DNA of 64,000 nt from an uncultured Methanobacteriaceae archaeon (GCA_947259185.1 CAMYKT010000001.1:62001-126000); one strand, 5' to 3'; numbered from the stretch's first letter, positions 34,240 through 44,674 are shown. Notes: generated by a model not told the origin, from the letters alone. Made by a program: numbers and translations.

Positions 34240-35658
34240 TTGCATTTTCCTATCCTGCCCAAAATTAAAGAAAACAAGAATATTATATTTATCTTTATTC
34301 CGGCTCTTATAACATTTTGCCTGATATTAATTCCTACTTTCAGATATCAATGGCCACTGAGCTGGGACATATTTTATCATATACATATCAGTCAGCTCTA
34401 TTTAGAAAATGGAGTTATTTTTTTTGATGATTTAACCTATGCTCCCTATGGAAGGCCGATTTTTTATCCGCCCCTTTTTCATTTTTTTCTTATTTCATTA
34501 AAAGAAATATTGGGATGGACTGTATTTGACTCAGCCCGATATATGCAACCATTCCTGGGCTCTTTAACCATACTTTCATTTTCTTTTGTTGCTTACCGGA
34601 TGTACAATGCCACTACTGGCTTTTTAACCGGTATTTTTGTGATGTTCACCACTTTTTTCAGCAGAATGATTATTCCCATACCCGAAACAATGGCCTTAAT
34701 TCTCTTACCACTTCTGGCTTATTTTTATTACATTTCCCTGGAAAATAATAAATTAATTCCGGCACTTTTAGCAGGGATACTACTGGGCTTGGCATTTTTA
34801 ACCCATTTACTTTCATCAGGCATTATACTCTTAATTATCCTGATATATACTCTTATTATATGGTGGGTTCAAAAAGAACCGGTAATAAAATATTTTTCAG
34901 TTTTATTGGCCACTTCTATGGTGATAGCTGCGGTGTGGTATGCGCCCCTAATTTTAAGCTATGGCTTTTCATTTAAATCCCCTCCGGCCCAGGGAATTGA
35001 ACTTTTTAAATATTTAACCCTTTTCGGGATATTTCCTTTAATATTTTCATTTATAGGCTCTTTTTATGTATTCAAAAGAAGAAAAAAGCAGGATTTACTT
35101 ATATTATCCTGGGCAATAACTATCCTGCTACTCAGTCTGGCTCATTTTATAGGAATTCCCGTACTCAGTGAAAGAATCTTAAACTTTGCGGTTTTCCCTT
35201 TAATGGTTTTGGCAGGGTTGGGTATCCAATGCATAGTTGTAGAAGGTGATAAAAGGCCGGCATATATTTTAATGGCATTATTTATAATTTTCGGCTTCAG
35301 TTTTGGTTACAGTACAGTTAACTCTGCATCACCTTCCATAAAACAGGCTGATTTTGAATTATCTAAATGGTTTAAGGATAATGGGGATAAAGAAAGTGTA
35401 GTGGTAGCTTATAACTATGAATTGGATCCTTTCATTGTATCCATTTCCCGGCAGCCGGTCTCTGCAGGGGGTTATGCCCCGGGTATGATTCATGGATTGA
35501 ATATATTAAAATATTTACAGGCTGATTTTGATAGAAATGATATCCAGCAGGATCAGGTAGGCTATATAATTTTACCTCGTGGTGTGGCAGAACCACCTTA
35601 TTCTAGATTAGTTTATTTAAATAAAAATTATAAAGTTTTTGAATTAGAAAAAGATTAA
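34240..35658 (+). CDS. GT-C type membrane glycosyltransferase (GT39/ArnT-like)
   Basis: A 472-residue protein with about ten membrane helices and a soluble C-terminal region (residues ~365-472). The acidic motif PLSWDIFYHIHISQLYLENG in the first external loop is the GT-C catalytic-Asp region, and YPPLFHFFL follows. It uses lipid-phosphate sugars to glycosylate proteins or lipids outside the membrane. It is divergent from the GT2/flippase pair, whose product it may consume. TTG start after GGTGAT. Acceptor is unknown. Confidence 0.68.
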   Translation: MHFPILPKIKENKNIIFIFIPALITFCLILIPTFRYQWPLSWDIFYHIHISQLYLENGVIFFDDLTYAPYGRPIFYPPLFHFFLISLKEILGWTVFDSARYMQPFLGSLTILSFSFVAYRMYNATTGFLTGIFVMFTTFFSRMIIPIPETMALILLPLLAYFYYISLENNKLIPALLAGILLGLAFLTHLLSSGIILLIILIYTLIIWWVQKEPVIKYFSVLLATSMVIAAVWYAPLILSYGFSFKSPPAQGIELFKYLTLFGIFPLIFSFIGSFYVFKRRKKQDLLILSWAITILLLSLAHFIGIPVLSERILNFAVFPLMVLAGLGIQCIVVEGDKRPAYILMALFIIFGFSFGYSTVNSASPSIKQADFELSKWFKDNGDKESVVVAYNYELDPFIVSISRQPVSAGGYAPGMIHGLNILKYLQADFDRNDIQQDQVGYIILPRGVAEPPYSRLVYLNKNYKVFELEKD

Positions 35659-35734
35659 TATAACTCCTTTTAAAAAGTTTTTATAAATTTGAGGGGATTA
35701 GTTTAAAATAAATAATTAGACAGGACTCGATAAA

Positions 35735-37093
35735 ATGAAAAGATTATTTGGTACATTTGGTGTTAGGAGAATTGCTAATCATGAATTAACACCTGAATTT
35801 GCTTCTAAACTAGCTTCAGCATATGGAACTCTAATTCAGGGTAAAATTGCGGTAGGTGGAGATCCTCGAACATCAACACCCCTGATAAAAATGTCGGTAA
35901 TGGCCGGCCTGCTATCTGCTGGATGTGATGTGATAGATCTGGGTTTATTACCCACTCCGGCAGTTCAATACGCAGTCAGGAATTATTATGATGGAGGGGT
36001 TATAATCACCGCCTCCCACAATCCTCCTGAATACAATGGAATAAAATTCGTGGATGAAGATGGGATCGGGATTTCTGATGAAATGGAGGAAAAAATTGAA
36101 GATATTTTCTTCAATGAAAATCCTAGAAGAGCTAGCTGGAAGAATTTAGGTGAATTTAATACCCGGCCCGGATTGGTGAAAGAGTATCAGCAGCAGGTAT
36201 TGAAACGGGTTAATCAAGAGGCAATAAAAGATGCTAAATTAAAAGTGGTAGTTGATTGTGGATCAGGAGCAGCATGTTTCACAGCACCTTATATTTTAAG
36301 AGAATTAGGTTGTGAGGTCTTAACTTTGAACTGCCAGCCAGATGGATTTTTCCCTGGAAGAGACCCGGAACCGGTTGAGAATAATTTGCAAGAATTGATA
36401 GAAGTGGTTAAATCAACTGGAGCGGATTTAGGTCTGGCCCATGATGGAGATGCAGATAGAACAATTTGTATTGATGAAAAGGGAAATTTTGTATTGGGTG
36501 ATAAAACTTTTGCCCTGGTAGAAAAACAGCTTCTTCAGGAAAATAATGGAGGAATCATTGTTACCACCGTGGCCACCTCTTCTGCCATCTATGACATAGC
36601 ACAAGAAAATAAGGGGGAAGTGATTACCACTGCAGTGGGTGATTTACTGGTTGCCCGAAAACTCAAAGAAAAAGAAGGTCTCTTTGGCGGGGAAGAAAAT
36701 GGAGGTCTTATTTTCCCGGATTTTGTATATGGGAGGGATGCAGCACTCTCTGCAGCTAAAATAATTGAAATAATTGCCCTGGAGAAAAAACCACTATCAG
36801 AACTGGTTGCAGAATTACCAGTTTACTATTCTGAAAAAATGAAAATAAAATGTCCGGATGATATTAAAAATGAGGTGATGCAGCTAATTGCAGATGAAAT
36901 TAGCCAGGACAACCGTAATTTTGAATTAGATACCACGGACGGAGTTAAGATAATTACTCCCGAGGGATGGGTCATAATCAGGCCTTCCGGGACCGAACCA
37001 ATTTTCAGATGTTTTTCAGAGTCTGATAACCCTCAAAATGCTGAAGAAATGGCCAAATGGGGAATTTCCCTGGTAGAAAAATATTTAAAATAA
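35735..37093 (+). CDS. Phosphohexomutase (phosphoglucosamine/phosphomannomutase), copy 1
   Basis: 452 residues of the alpha-D-phosphohexomutase family. The phosphoserine loop is ITASHNPPEYNGIKF, the metal loop HDGDADRT, the sugar loop GGEENGGLIFP and the phosphate-binding RPSGTEPIFRCF. It interconverts hexose 6- and 1-phosphates for nucleotide sugars. The GEENGG loop resembles phosphoglucosamine mutases. A paralogue is at 50492-51874 with a different sugar loop (GGEPSGTWI), implying different substrates. Confidence 0.9.
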   Translation: MKRLFGTFGVRRIANHELTPEFASKLASAYGTLIQGKIAVGGDPRTSTPLIKMSVMAGLLSAGCDVIDLGLLPTPAVQYAVRNYYDGGVIITASHNPPEYNGIKFVDEDGIGISDEMEEKIEDIFFNENPRRASWKNLGEFNTRPGLVKEYQQQVLKRVNQEAIKDAKLKVVVDCGSGAACFTAPYILRELGCEVLTLNCQPDGFFPGRDPEPVENNLQELIEVVKSTGADLGLAHDGDADRTICIDEKGNFVLGDKTFALVEKQLLQENNGGIIVTTVATSSAIYDIAQENKGEVITTAVGDLLVARKLKEKEGLFGGEENGGLIFPDFVYGRDAALSAAKIIEIIALEKKPLSELVAELPVYYSEKMKIKCPDDIKNEVMQLIADEISQDNRNFELDTTDGVKIITPEGWVIIRPSGTEPIFRCFSESDNPQNAEEMAKWGISLVEKYLK

Positions 37094-37144
37094 TTATTAA
37101 TTTAAATTTTAAATTTTTAATTATTTTATACAAATTTCACTTAT

Positions 37145-38455
37145 TTATTTTCCTATTGCAGTCTCAGGCAACCTTTTCAGTATTTTTCGGGCTACTTTAA
37201 GTCCTATAGCAGCAGCAAGTAACATGGTGGGCATTCCCTGAGATCGGGGGACCAGAGATAAATCTCCCACCCATAAACCTGGGGGTAATTGCGCTGACCT
37301 CATATTTTTCACATCAACTGGTTCTAAGGGAAAAGTGCCCCCTAAATGTCCCCCATTATACATGCCCTGAATATAAGGCCCCTTCACGCCCGAATCTTTC
37401 ATAATACGACTGACTATCGCGCTGGCTTTTTTTAGAGTATCCATGTCTTGATGGGATAACTTCTTATCCACTTTTCCCTGGTAATCCACCTTTCCTTCTG
37501 CTGAATCTGCCAATTTAACCATCATCCCCACCCGGTCATTTATTGATACTTTTCGCCAGGGCTTATGAAACCAGTGGGATAGTAGGTCTACATAAGGAGA
37601 TATAATATAATCCTTCTGTTTACTGTACCAGACCATGGGGGGCTCTTTAAGCATTTTAGCCCCTTTAAATACTCCTCCCATAGTAAGAACCACATCTGCC
37701 CATAAGTGGGGGGAGGTTACTATCCCTGAATTTTCCAGAATCTGGGCGGTACCAATTCCCCCTGCAGCCAGCACTACCAGATCACTTTTATAAGTATTGG
37801 TCCCCATGATAGAACCTGTTTCTACTCCTTTAACTATCCCCTGTTCTATTATTACTTTTTTAACCGGGGAATTTATTTTAATAGCGGCTCCACTAGCACA
37901 TGAATCATCAATAAAATTTCTAGAATCCCATCGAGCCCCTTCAACACACCCCAATTCACATAGTCCACAGGAAATACATTTTTTCGCATTAACTGCTTTA
38001 GGTGTACTTTCAGGATTGAGACCTAAATTTGATGCGCTTTTAAACATTTCCCTACTTAAAGGTCGCCATCTTTTTTTAGGGAAGGTTGCCACGTTAATTA
38101 AATTTTCCAGCTCCTGAAATTCAGATTCCAGATTAAGGCCTATCTGGTGGAGGCCTTCCTCGGTCCGCACCAGGTTACCGCAGGTGAGAACAGTGCATCC
38201 TCCGGTAGTAATTCCTCTAAATAGTGTCAGATCAGGAGATGATTTTATGGAATTCATGGGAGTGAATATTTTATTTATATTGGAAGCACTTCCTAAAATC
38301 CCTAACTTTCTAAAAGGCTCTGACCAGGAAACACGACGAGTAAATGGTTTAAAATTTCCTCCTGCTTCTAATATTAATACTTCTAACCCGTTTTTTGATA
38401 GTTCACGGGCTATAGTAGCACCTGATGCTCCACTACCCACTACAATGGCTTTCAT
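37145..38455 (-). CDS. GMC-type FAD oxidoreductase with 4Fe-4S motif
   Basis: 436 residues. The FAD Rossmann motif GSGASGATIARELSKNGLEVLILEAGG opens the protein and GITTGGCTVLTCG is the second GMC signature. At residues ~165-180 is CISCGLCELGC, a CX2CX2CX3C set typical of a 4Fe-4S cluster and unusual for the mostly oxygen-using GMC family. It probably oxidises an alcohol with electrons leaving through the cluster. It is the last gene of a four-gene operon; its ATG lies one base after the stop of the gene before. Confidence 0.8.
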   Translation of the reverse strand: MKAIVVGSGASGATIARELSKNGLEVLILEAGGNFKPFTRRVSWSEPFRKLGILGSASNINKIFTPMNSIKSSPDLTLFRGITTGGCTVLTCGNLVRTEEGLHQIGLNLESEFQELENLINVATFPKKRWRPLSREMFKSASNLGLNPESTPKAVNAKKCISCGLCELGCVEGARWDSRNFIDDSCASGAAIKINSPVKKVIIEQGIVKGVETGSIMGTNTYKSDLVVLAAGGIGTAQILENSGIVTSPHLWADVVLTMGGVFKGAKMLKEPPMVWYSKQKDYIISPYVDLLSHWFHKPWRKVSINDRVGMMVKLADSAEGKVDYQGKVDKKLSHQDMDTLKKASAIVSRIMKDSGVKGPYIQGMYNGGHLGGTFPLEPVDVKNMRSAQLPPGLWVGDLSLVPRSQGMPTMLLAAAIGLKVARKILKRLPETAIGK

Positions 38456-39076
38456 TTAACTCTCCATTTCATTATTATTTTTAATTTTCAAACGGGCTTT
38501 ACAACAGGAAGCCCCTTCGGTAATTCTTTTAATAAACTTCATTTCAAAGGCAGGATTCAAACCTTTCAGAACTCCTTCGTCTACTCCACTTAAAATATGG
38601 CAACTTAAGGGGGAATAATATGATGCAAGCTCGCAGTGTCTTATAATAATATGTGGATCATTTTTCAGATCCTGGAATTCAAATTCAATTCCTAAAACCT
38701 TATAAAGAATATGAGCGGCAATCATAACTTCTTCAAGATCATCTTTAATACTCAATTTTTTTTTAAATTCTAATCCCAGACGATATCCCACTTCAAACAT
38801 AGCCGGCCGAGCCAGCTCAATACTTCTTTCCCTACCCAGCAAATTTTCCAGTGCCTGGACCCGGGTTTCATGACCTTGAATCATTTTCAGGCGTATATGC
38901 TTTAAATTCCCTTTTAAGGGAATGGATAAAGGAGTTATATTTTTTAAAGAATCAGGGTTATGAATTTTAAGAATATTTTCCAGTTCATCCATGGTTAAAC
39001 TGGCCAGATTATTCAGTTCCTTTTTTAAAAGATATTCTGGTACCCACCAGGAAGCCAGCAATAATTTAAGATTCAT
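38456..39076 (-). CDS. Small protein, possibly ATC-hydrolase-like family
   Basis: 206 residues from ATG 39076; the frame is open further upstream but overlaps the previous gene. A helical N-terminal part is followed by HCELASYYSPLSCHILSGVD and a C-terminal KFIKRITEGASCCKARLKI. These resemble what I recall of the L-2-amino-thiazoline-4-carboxylate hydrolase family. That family also contains many proteins of unknown function. AAGGAG lies about 13 bases before the ATG. Operon context (reductase/adenylase, GMC enzyme) suggests a role in an acyl or alcohol pathway. Confidence 0.5.
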   Translation of the reverse strand: MNLKLLLASWWVPEYLLKKELNNLASLTMDELENILKIHNPDSLKNITPLSIPLKGNLKHIRLKMIQGHETRVQALENLLGRERSIELARPAMFEVGYRLGLEFKKKLSIKDDLEEVMIAAHILYKVLGIEFEFQDLKNDPHIIIRHCELASYYSPLSCHILSGVDEGVLKGLNPAFEMKFIKRITEGASCCKARLKIKNNNEMES

Positions 39077-39083
39077 TTTACAG

Positions 39084-41894
39084 TTAAAACTCCTTATCTG
39101 ATATTCCCCTATGTAACATATCCGGGGGCATGTTATCTGATTCTTCAGCATGGTACAGATATTCTATTGTTTTTTCAAAACGTTGAATGATATTTTCTCT
39201 TTTAAGTTTCAAATTAGCAGTCAAATCCCCTTTTTCAATGGAAAGATCATTTTTCAAAACCACCCATTTTTTTATTTTCTCTGGATTAGCCAGATTAGAA
39301 TTAAGTTCTTTAATTTCATCATCTAATTGTGCAGGTGGCTTTAAAAATTCATCACTCCACAAAAGTGCCACACAATATGCCCTATTATCTCCTATCAGAA
39401 GAGCTTCATCTATACCACTTAAAGATTTTAAACGGGTTTCTATTTTAAGGGGATTAATAGTTTTACCATAAGCATTTATCAATACCTCTTTTTTACGTCC
39501 AGTAATTACCAGGCTCCCATCGGAATTTAAGTATCCATAATCTCCAGTTAATAACCAACCTCTATGGAATAAAAATTTAGAATCATTATTAAAATATCCC
39601 GAAGTGGTTTGAGGCCCCTTAACCATGATTTCCCCATCTTTTGCAATTTTAATTTCTGTTAGGGGTAATGGTTTTCCCACAGTTTCTAAATTATTATCTC
39701 CCCACCGATTAATGGTTATTAATGGTGCTTCAGTTAGTCCATATGCATTATGGATTTCAATTCCCAGTTTTCTATAATCATAAAGGAGTTTTTCACTTAT
39801 AGGGGCAGAACCAACTATCAGCTGTGCACAATCCTTTAAACCGGCTTTTTTTAGCAAATTTCTTCTTAATATTCTCCTTAAAATAGATTTAAGCAGGGAT
39901 TCATTCATTCCCAAATATAGTCTGCCCAGCCAGTTTTCTTCCACCTTATTCCAAAGTTTTTCATAAAACCGGGGCACAGAAAAAAATATGGTGGGATTAA
40001 TCCGGGGAAGTGCCTGGGATAAGTCATGAAATTCCTCCATAAAATACAATTTTAAGGGCGCGGGAGCATAATATGGGGCATAAGTACCTAAAATTCCTTC
40101 CACAACATGATTCATAGGTAAAAAAGATAAATAAGATACTTCATTTATGCGGTCTTCCCAGGGAGGCATGGAGGCTATAAATTCTCCCATCCACCGAAGA
40201 TTTCCATGATTAAACTGAACTCCCCGGGGGGTTCCAGTGGTACCGGAGGTGTAACGAATAGTGGCAGCACTTTCAAAGTCTACAGGAGCATTTATATCAA
40301 TTTTATCATGATTTCCCATTTCCATAAACTTTTCCCACAGTATGATATCCTCTTTAACCAATTCAGAATCAGAATCACGGGTAAATGATATTAAGGGTAT
40401 GCTCAAATCCAGTTTAGATGATTCTTTTAATAAATCAGGGGTTCCTATAAATAGTATTCGAGAACCACTGTCTTTTACCATATCTTCAATTTCTATAAGT
40501 GGGCTGGTATAATAGATAGGTACTGTTATTGCCCCGGATAATCCCAGGGCCACATCTAAAATGAGATAACGGGTACTGTTATAACCCACCAGCGCCACCC
40601 TATCCCCTGGTGTGATTCCCAAATATTTCAATGCTTGGACCGCTTTAATAATTTTCTTTCTAATGTTAATTCCATTTTTACAATTAAATTCTCCATTTAC
40701 CACGTCATACAAAGTAACCGGGAATGTTTTGCTTTTCAGGCGGTGCATAATTTGTTCATGCACGGTACGATCTGATCGATGAAAAAATCCTGCATAAATA
40801 GCGTAGTTCAATAGAGGGCCCATGAAGTCTTTCCATGAAATCGAATAGGCTCCTGATATTAAATCCGTATTTTGACGATTAAATCTCCGATTTTCTTTTA
40901 TATATGGGGCTAAATTACCTAAAACAGATATTTGAAATCCTTTTTGATTTTTTAAGAAGTATCCTGCAGTATCAAAGAATTTTTTCACAGCACCGATAGG
41001 TAGGCCTAAAAAAAGAGGAGCAGGTAAATGGATATTCCATTTTTCATTGGCCCATTGTCGGGTAAAATCCACCAATTCCTGAATAGACGGTAATGATTCA
41101 TCAGGGGCTGTAAGGTGAAAAGTCAAGTTCTCTGATTTTTTTTTGAGAGTTAAATCTGCTATGACTTTAGAAACATAATTTACAGGCACCATATTTATTT
41201 TATTAAGGGGAGAAACAGGTATTAACTTCAATTTACCATTAAAATATAATCTTAAAGGAACATAGATGGTATTAAAATTTTTTATGGCCCCGGTTCTGGA
41301 GTCTCCTACAATCATTCCTGGTCGGAAGATGGAGTAAGGGATTCCATATTTTATAACTTCTTTTTCAGCTTCATACTTACTTTGCTCATAGTTACTGGAA
41401 AATCCGCACACATCAGATAAATCATCTTCATAGATTTCTCCTTCACATTTTCCGGCAACATAAGCGGTTGAAACATGGGAAAAACGTTTAAAAACATCTT
41501 TTTTGCAGTTTTTTGCCATTTCAAGCATATTAACTGTGCCCTGAACATTCACCTTTCTAAGTTCATCCAAAGGCGCATTTAATCTTAAATCAGCTGCTGC
41601 ATGGATAATATAATTAGTTTTTAAGATTAAATCTTCATAAGTAGACTCATCAATCCCTAAATGATTCTTTTCTACATTTCCTGAAATTATTTCCACTTTA
41701 CCATTATTCAGGGCTTCTAATAACTCTGGAAATTCCCACCAGGCCCTTTTCAAGCGAATTTTAGCATCTTGATTAGTTCTACTTCTTACCAGGGCTATTA
41801 TTTTTAAATCGCAATTATTAATAAGTTCGAGGGCAATATGGGTCCCTAAAAATCCATTTGCACCACTTAAAAGAACATAATTTCCCTGGAACAT
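39084..41894 (-). CDS. Fusion of NAD(P)-dependent thioester-reductase-like and acyl-adenylating domains
   Basis: 936 residues. Residues ~1-370 are an extended SDR of the male-sterility/thioester-reductase type: SGANGFLGTHIALEL, then catalytic Tyr169 and Lys173 in NYEQSKYE. Residues ~390-936 are an AMP-forming acyl ligase: P-loop YTSGTTGTPRG (~546-556), NAYGLTEAP, TGDYGYLNSDGSLVITGRKK (~777-796) and a late Lys in LTANLKLKR. Together they could activate a carboxylic acid and reduce it. The order is reversed relative to carboxylic acid reductases and no carrier domain is visible. ATG overlaps the upstream stop (TAATG). Confidence 0.85.
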   Translation of the reverse strand: MFQGNYVLLSGANGFLGTHIALELINNCDLKIIALVRSRTNQDAKIRLKRAWWEFPELLEALNNGKVEIISGNVEKNHLGIDESTYEDLILKTNYIIHAAADLRLNAPLDELRKVNVQGTVNMLEMAKNCKKDVFKRFSHVSTAYVAGKCEGEIYEDDLSDVCGFSSNYEQSKYEAEKEVIKYGIPYSIFRPGMIVGDSRTGAIKNFNTIYVPLRLYFNGKLKLIPVSPLNKINMVPVNYVSKVIADLTLKKKSENLTFHLTAPDESLPSIQELVDFTRQWANEKWNIHLPAPLFLGLPIGAVKKFFDTAGYFLKNQKGFQISVLGNLAPYIKENRRFNRQNTDLISGAYSISWKDFMGPLLNYAIYAGFFHRSDRTVHEQIMHRLKSKTFPVTLYDVVNGEFNCKNGINIRKKIIKAVQALKYLGITPGDRVALVGYNSTRYLILDVALGLSGAITVPIYYTSPLIEIEDMVKDSGSRILFIGTPDLLKESSKLDLSIPLISFTRDSDSELVKEDIILWEKFMEMGNHDKIDINAPVDFESAATIRYTSGTTGTPRGVQFNHGNLRWMGEFIASMPPWEDRINEVSYLSFLPMNHVVEGILGTYAPYYAPAPLKLYFMEEFHDLSQALPRINPTIFFSVPRFYEKLWNKVEENWLGRLYLGMNESLLKSILRRILRRNLLKKAGLKDCAQLIVGSAPISEKLLYDYRKLGIEIHNAYGLTEAPLITINRWGDNNLETVGKPLPLTEIKIAKDGEIMVKGPQTTSGYFNNDSKFLFHRGWLLTGDYGYLNSDGSLVITGRKKEVLINAYGKTINPLKIETRLKSLSGIDEALLIGDNRAYCVALLWSDEFLKPPAQLDDEIKELNSNLANPEKIKKWVVLKNDLSIEKGDLTANLKLKRENIIQRFEKTIEYLYHAEESDNMPPDMLHRGISDKEF

Positions 41895-43147
41895 TATTTC
41901 CCTCCTTTAAGAAATGATTTAAGGAGACCACGATTCTGGAGAGAACGTAAATATTGACTCTTAAATCCACTTTCCAGCAATTTCTTTGGTATATCGGGAT
42001 TTTCTAATATCTCATCTACCTTATTTTCAACTTTTTCCCATAAATCAGGGTCATTGTATTTAAAAAAATAATCATGATACATTTCCATTTCTTCATACAA
42101 TATTTCCAGGCGCTGGTCATGCCCTATTGCTATTTGCGGCACCTGGCAGGATAGAGATAAGATGGAAGCATGATAACGGGAGGTAATCAAAATATCTAAA
42201 TTTTGGAGTAATCCTGTCATTTTAGATGCATTTAAATCTTTAGAAGAAAAAATACGGGCATTATCTTTATTTTTCATATAAGATAACACCTGACAGGCCA
42301 GATCCTCATCCAGGTCTTCCATACAGATTAATGCAATATGCTTATGGTGGATATCAACCAAATGATCTGCCTGCTTTGCCCAGGATCTGGCCAGTTTTTT
42401 TTGAAGCTTTTCTCTTTTTTTAGAACGTGAAAAATAGTAGGGCCATTTATATTCATCTTTTTTCTTTCCAAATGGCCTTAAAACCACGGGCCATAAATAA
42501 AAATTCACCACCGCTATCCCGGCTAACCCCTTATTCTGAGGGAGGTGTTCTATAATTTCATTAAGGGGAGGGGTTTCAAAATTTAAAGCACAATCTGCAG
42601 TAACTTTAATAGGAGCAGTCACTCCTACAGATTTTAGAATTTCTGCAGATTTATAGTTGCGGGTTATTATCATGCTGGTTTTACTGGCTTCTTTTTTCAC
42701 CAGAAATTTGTTTAACGGAGATAAATCTCCAGCATCAACCGCATAAGCCAGGCAGGGTTTTTTAAATGTATGGGCACACCGGGTAGCCCATAGAAACGCC
42801 CATAATAATGCAGGGGTCCAGGTATCCATATAACAGCTACCTTCTATTAACAATACGAAATCATGATTTTTTACCAGTTTACGCAGGCCTAAAAAATAAA
42901 TAGAAGGCAATGGTATAATTTTAAGGTTTTTTTCTTCCTGCACATATCTTTTTAGCTTCTCTTCATTAAGGGTGGGTATGCTAAGCAGCACCTCTGGCCC
43001 TAAAACCCATCGAACATCCTGTATAATGGAAAGCAATCGGGATTCAGAACCAGTATTATTTGCACCATTATATCCTAAAAGTAGAACCCGCGGATTCTTA
43101 TTATATTGGTCCGGGGTATTTGATTCAGTTTTTTCTATAAGGAACAT
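41894..43147 (-). CDS. Polysaccharide pyruvyl transferase family protein
   Basis: 417 residues related to CsaB-type enzymes. N-terminal LLLGYNGANNTGSESRLLSI is the usual G-x-N-x-G-D/N loop, and TSRYHASILSLSCQVPQIAIGHDQRL is the C-terminal family signature. These proteins transfer pyruvyl groups or, in divergent members, other groups to surface glycans. It heads the four-gene operon with the reductase/adenylase fusion. The actual donor and acceptor are unknown. Confidence 0.78.
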   Translation of the reverse strand: MFLIEKTESNTPDQYNKNPRVLLLGYNGANNTGSESRLLSIIQDVRWVLGPEVLLSIPTLNEEKLKRYVQEEKNLKIIPLPSIYFLGLRKLVKNHDFVLLIEGSCYMDTWTPALLWAFLWATRCAHTFKKPCLAYAVDAGDLSPLNKFLVKKEASKTSMIITRNYKSAEILKSVGVTAPIKVTADCALNFETPPLNEIIEHLPQNKGLAGIAVVNFYLWPVVLRPFGKKKDEYKWPYYFSRSKKREKLQKKLARSWAKQADHLVDIHHKHIALICMEDLDEDLACQVLSYMKNKDNARIFSSKDLNASKMTGLLQNLDILITSRYHASILSLSCQVPQIAIGHDQRLEILYEEMEMYHDYFFKYNDPDLWEKVENKVDEILENPDIPKKLLESGFKSQYLRSLQNRGLLKSFLKGGK

Positions 43148-43256
43148 ATTCTTTCCAGAATTAATTTTTTCCAGGACCCCTAAGACCTCTTTTTATAAAT
43201 TAAAGGATACATAAAAATTCTCAGAGGAAGACTAATTATTTCTAAATATCCCTGAT

Positions 43257-44552
43257 TTATTTTTTAAACTTTTTCAATTTTATTTTTTGCAATTTCAGGG
43301 GTTCGGCAATAACTGCCCCAATTAATAGACCTAAAGATATGGCAACAACACTCATAATTACCTGAATTACATCAGCAATTCCACTGGAATAGTTGGGCCC
43401 TATTAAATTTGCCAGGCTTATGAACCCCAGAGAACCTGGAACCAGTAGCCAGAAGGCAGAAAGAGTGGATACAAAGCTAGGTGTCCTCATGGGGGAACGC
43501 CCAATCAGGGTTCCACTGATGGTCATAAGCAGCGAACCAAAAAATGCCCCGAAAAAACCACCAATAAAATAATTACCAAGACTTTGCCCTAAAAAAGCCA
43601 CGTAGAGTACTATCATTACCCACGGAAAGTCTCTGTTTCGCATGGACAAGAAAAGAAACATCCCTATGCCAAAAAGCATAATCCCTATATATGGAGCCCA
43701 CCATCCCAGGGTATTGGCTGCTGTTACCACCAGTAAATCTTCCTGAGGTAGCCCTATAATTTTAAAACCATTTAAAACTCCAAAAAGAAGCAGAAATAAA
43801 ATCGTTATACCATAGATCACCCTACTTGAGCCTGAAATCAAATCTCCAGACGCTAGCTCAAACATTCCTGTGGTCAGGGTGGCACCTGGTAAAAAATATG
43901 CCAGGGCGGGTATAATTAGCAGCATGGATCCGGCAAGGAATCCATTTTTCACCGCCCAAAAAAATAAAATTGAAATCAGGAAAGAACCGATAACTGGCTT
44001 TATAAGGGCCAAACGGGGTTTATTTTGGGTGAAAATTAGTAAAATTCCTATTAAAAATCCCAGTACTCCTGAAGCAATTAATTGCTGAGGGGTGGGTTGC
44101 AATAACATTCCTAAACCCACTGCAAAAAAAATGTAGCCAATCAACATCCCGATTTTTCCAAAACGGTGCTGGTGCGAGTTGATTTTTTTGAGGCATTTAA
44201 TACCTTCTTTAGGGCTTATTTCTGCTTTTTCAACTTTATAAATTAGTTCATAGAGTTCTGAAATAGTATTTAGTTGGGATAGCCCATATATCTGACTAAC
44301 AGTTGTTAAGGGCGACGATTCTTCATCCCTCACTTTGATAATTATAAATGTGGTAAAGACCAGTATCTCGGCCTTAACCTGGTAGGCCCGGGCAACATTA
44401 TATAGAATGGATTGGATGGTGGTTACTGATATGCCGGTGGAACTCAGGGCCTTTCCCAAACCAGCTAAAAATTCCAGCATATCGTTTAAGAAGTATTCAT
44501 CCTGCAGATAGGGAATTATGCATGCTTTTGATTTATTAGTTTTTATATCCAT
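43257..44552 (-). CDS. Threonine/serine exporter ThrE-family membrane protein
   Basis: 431 residues. The N-terminal cytoplasmic domain (residues ~20-140, GLGKALSSTGISVTTIQSILYNVARAY) matches DUF1212, and about ten membrane helices follow, with PGATLTTGMFELASGDLISGSSR characteristic of ThrE. It combines both halves of the exporter in one chain. Likely exports threonine/serine or related solutes. Stands apart from its neighbours. Confidence 0.82.
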   Translation of the reverse strand: MDIKTNKSKACIIPYLQDEYFLNDMLEFLAGLGKALSSTGISVTTIQSILYNVARAYQVKAEILVFTTFIIIKVRDEESSPLTTVSQIYGLSQLNTISELYELIYKVEKAEISPKEGIKCLKKINSHQHRFGKIGMLIGYIFFAVGLGMLLQPTPQQLIASGVLGFLIGILLIFTQNKPRLALIKPVIGSFLISILFFWAVKNGFLAGSMLLIIPALAYFLPGATLTTGMFELASGDLISGSSRVIYGITILFLLLFGVLNGFKIIGLPQEDLLVVTAANTLGWWAPYIGIMLFGIGMFLFLSMRNRDFPWVMIVLYVAFLGQSLGNYFIGGFFGAFFGSLLMTISGTLIGRSPMRTPSFVSTLSAFWLLVPGSLGFISLANLIGPNYSSGIADVIQVIMSVVAISLGLLIGAVIAEPLKLQKIKLKKFKK

Positions 44553-44674
44553 AGTAGAACCATTTTAACAAATTGGAGATAACTAATTTATGATCATACT
44601 AATTATAAAAATTTTATTTCAGATATTTTATGCTATTACTGTTTTTTCACCTGGCTATTGATTCTTTGACATAA

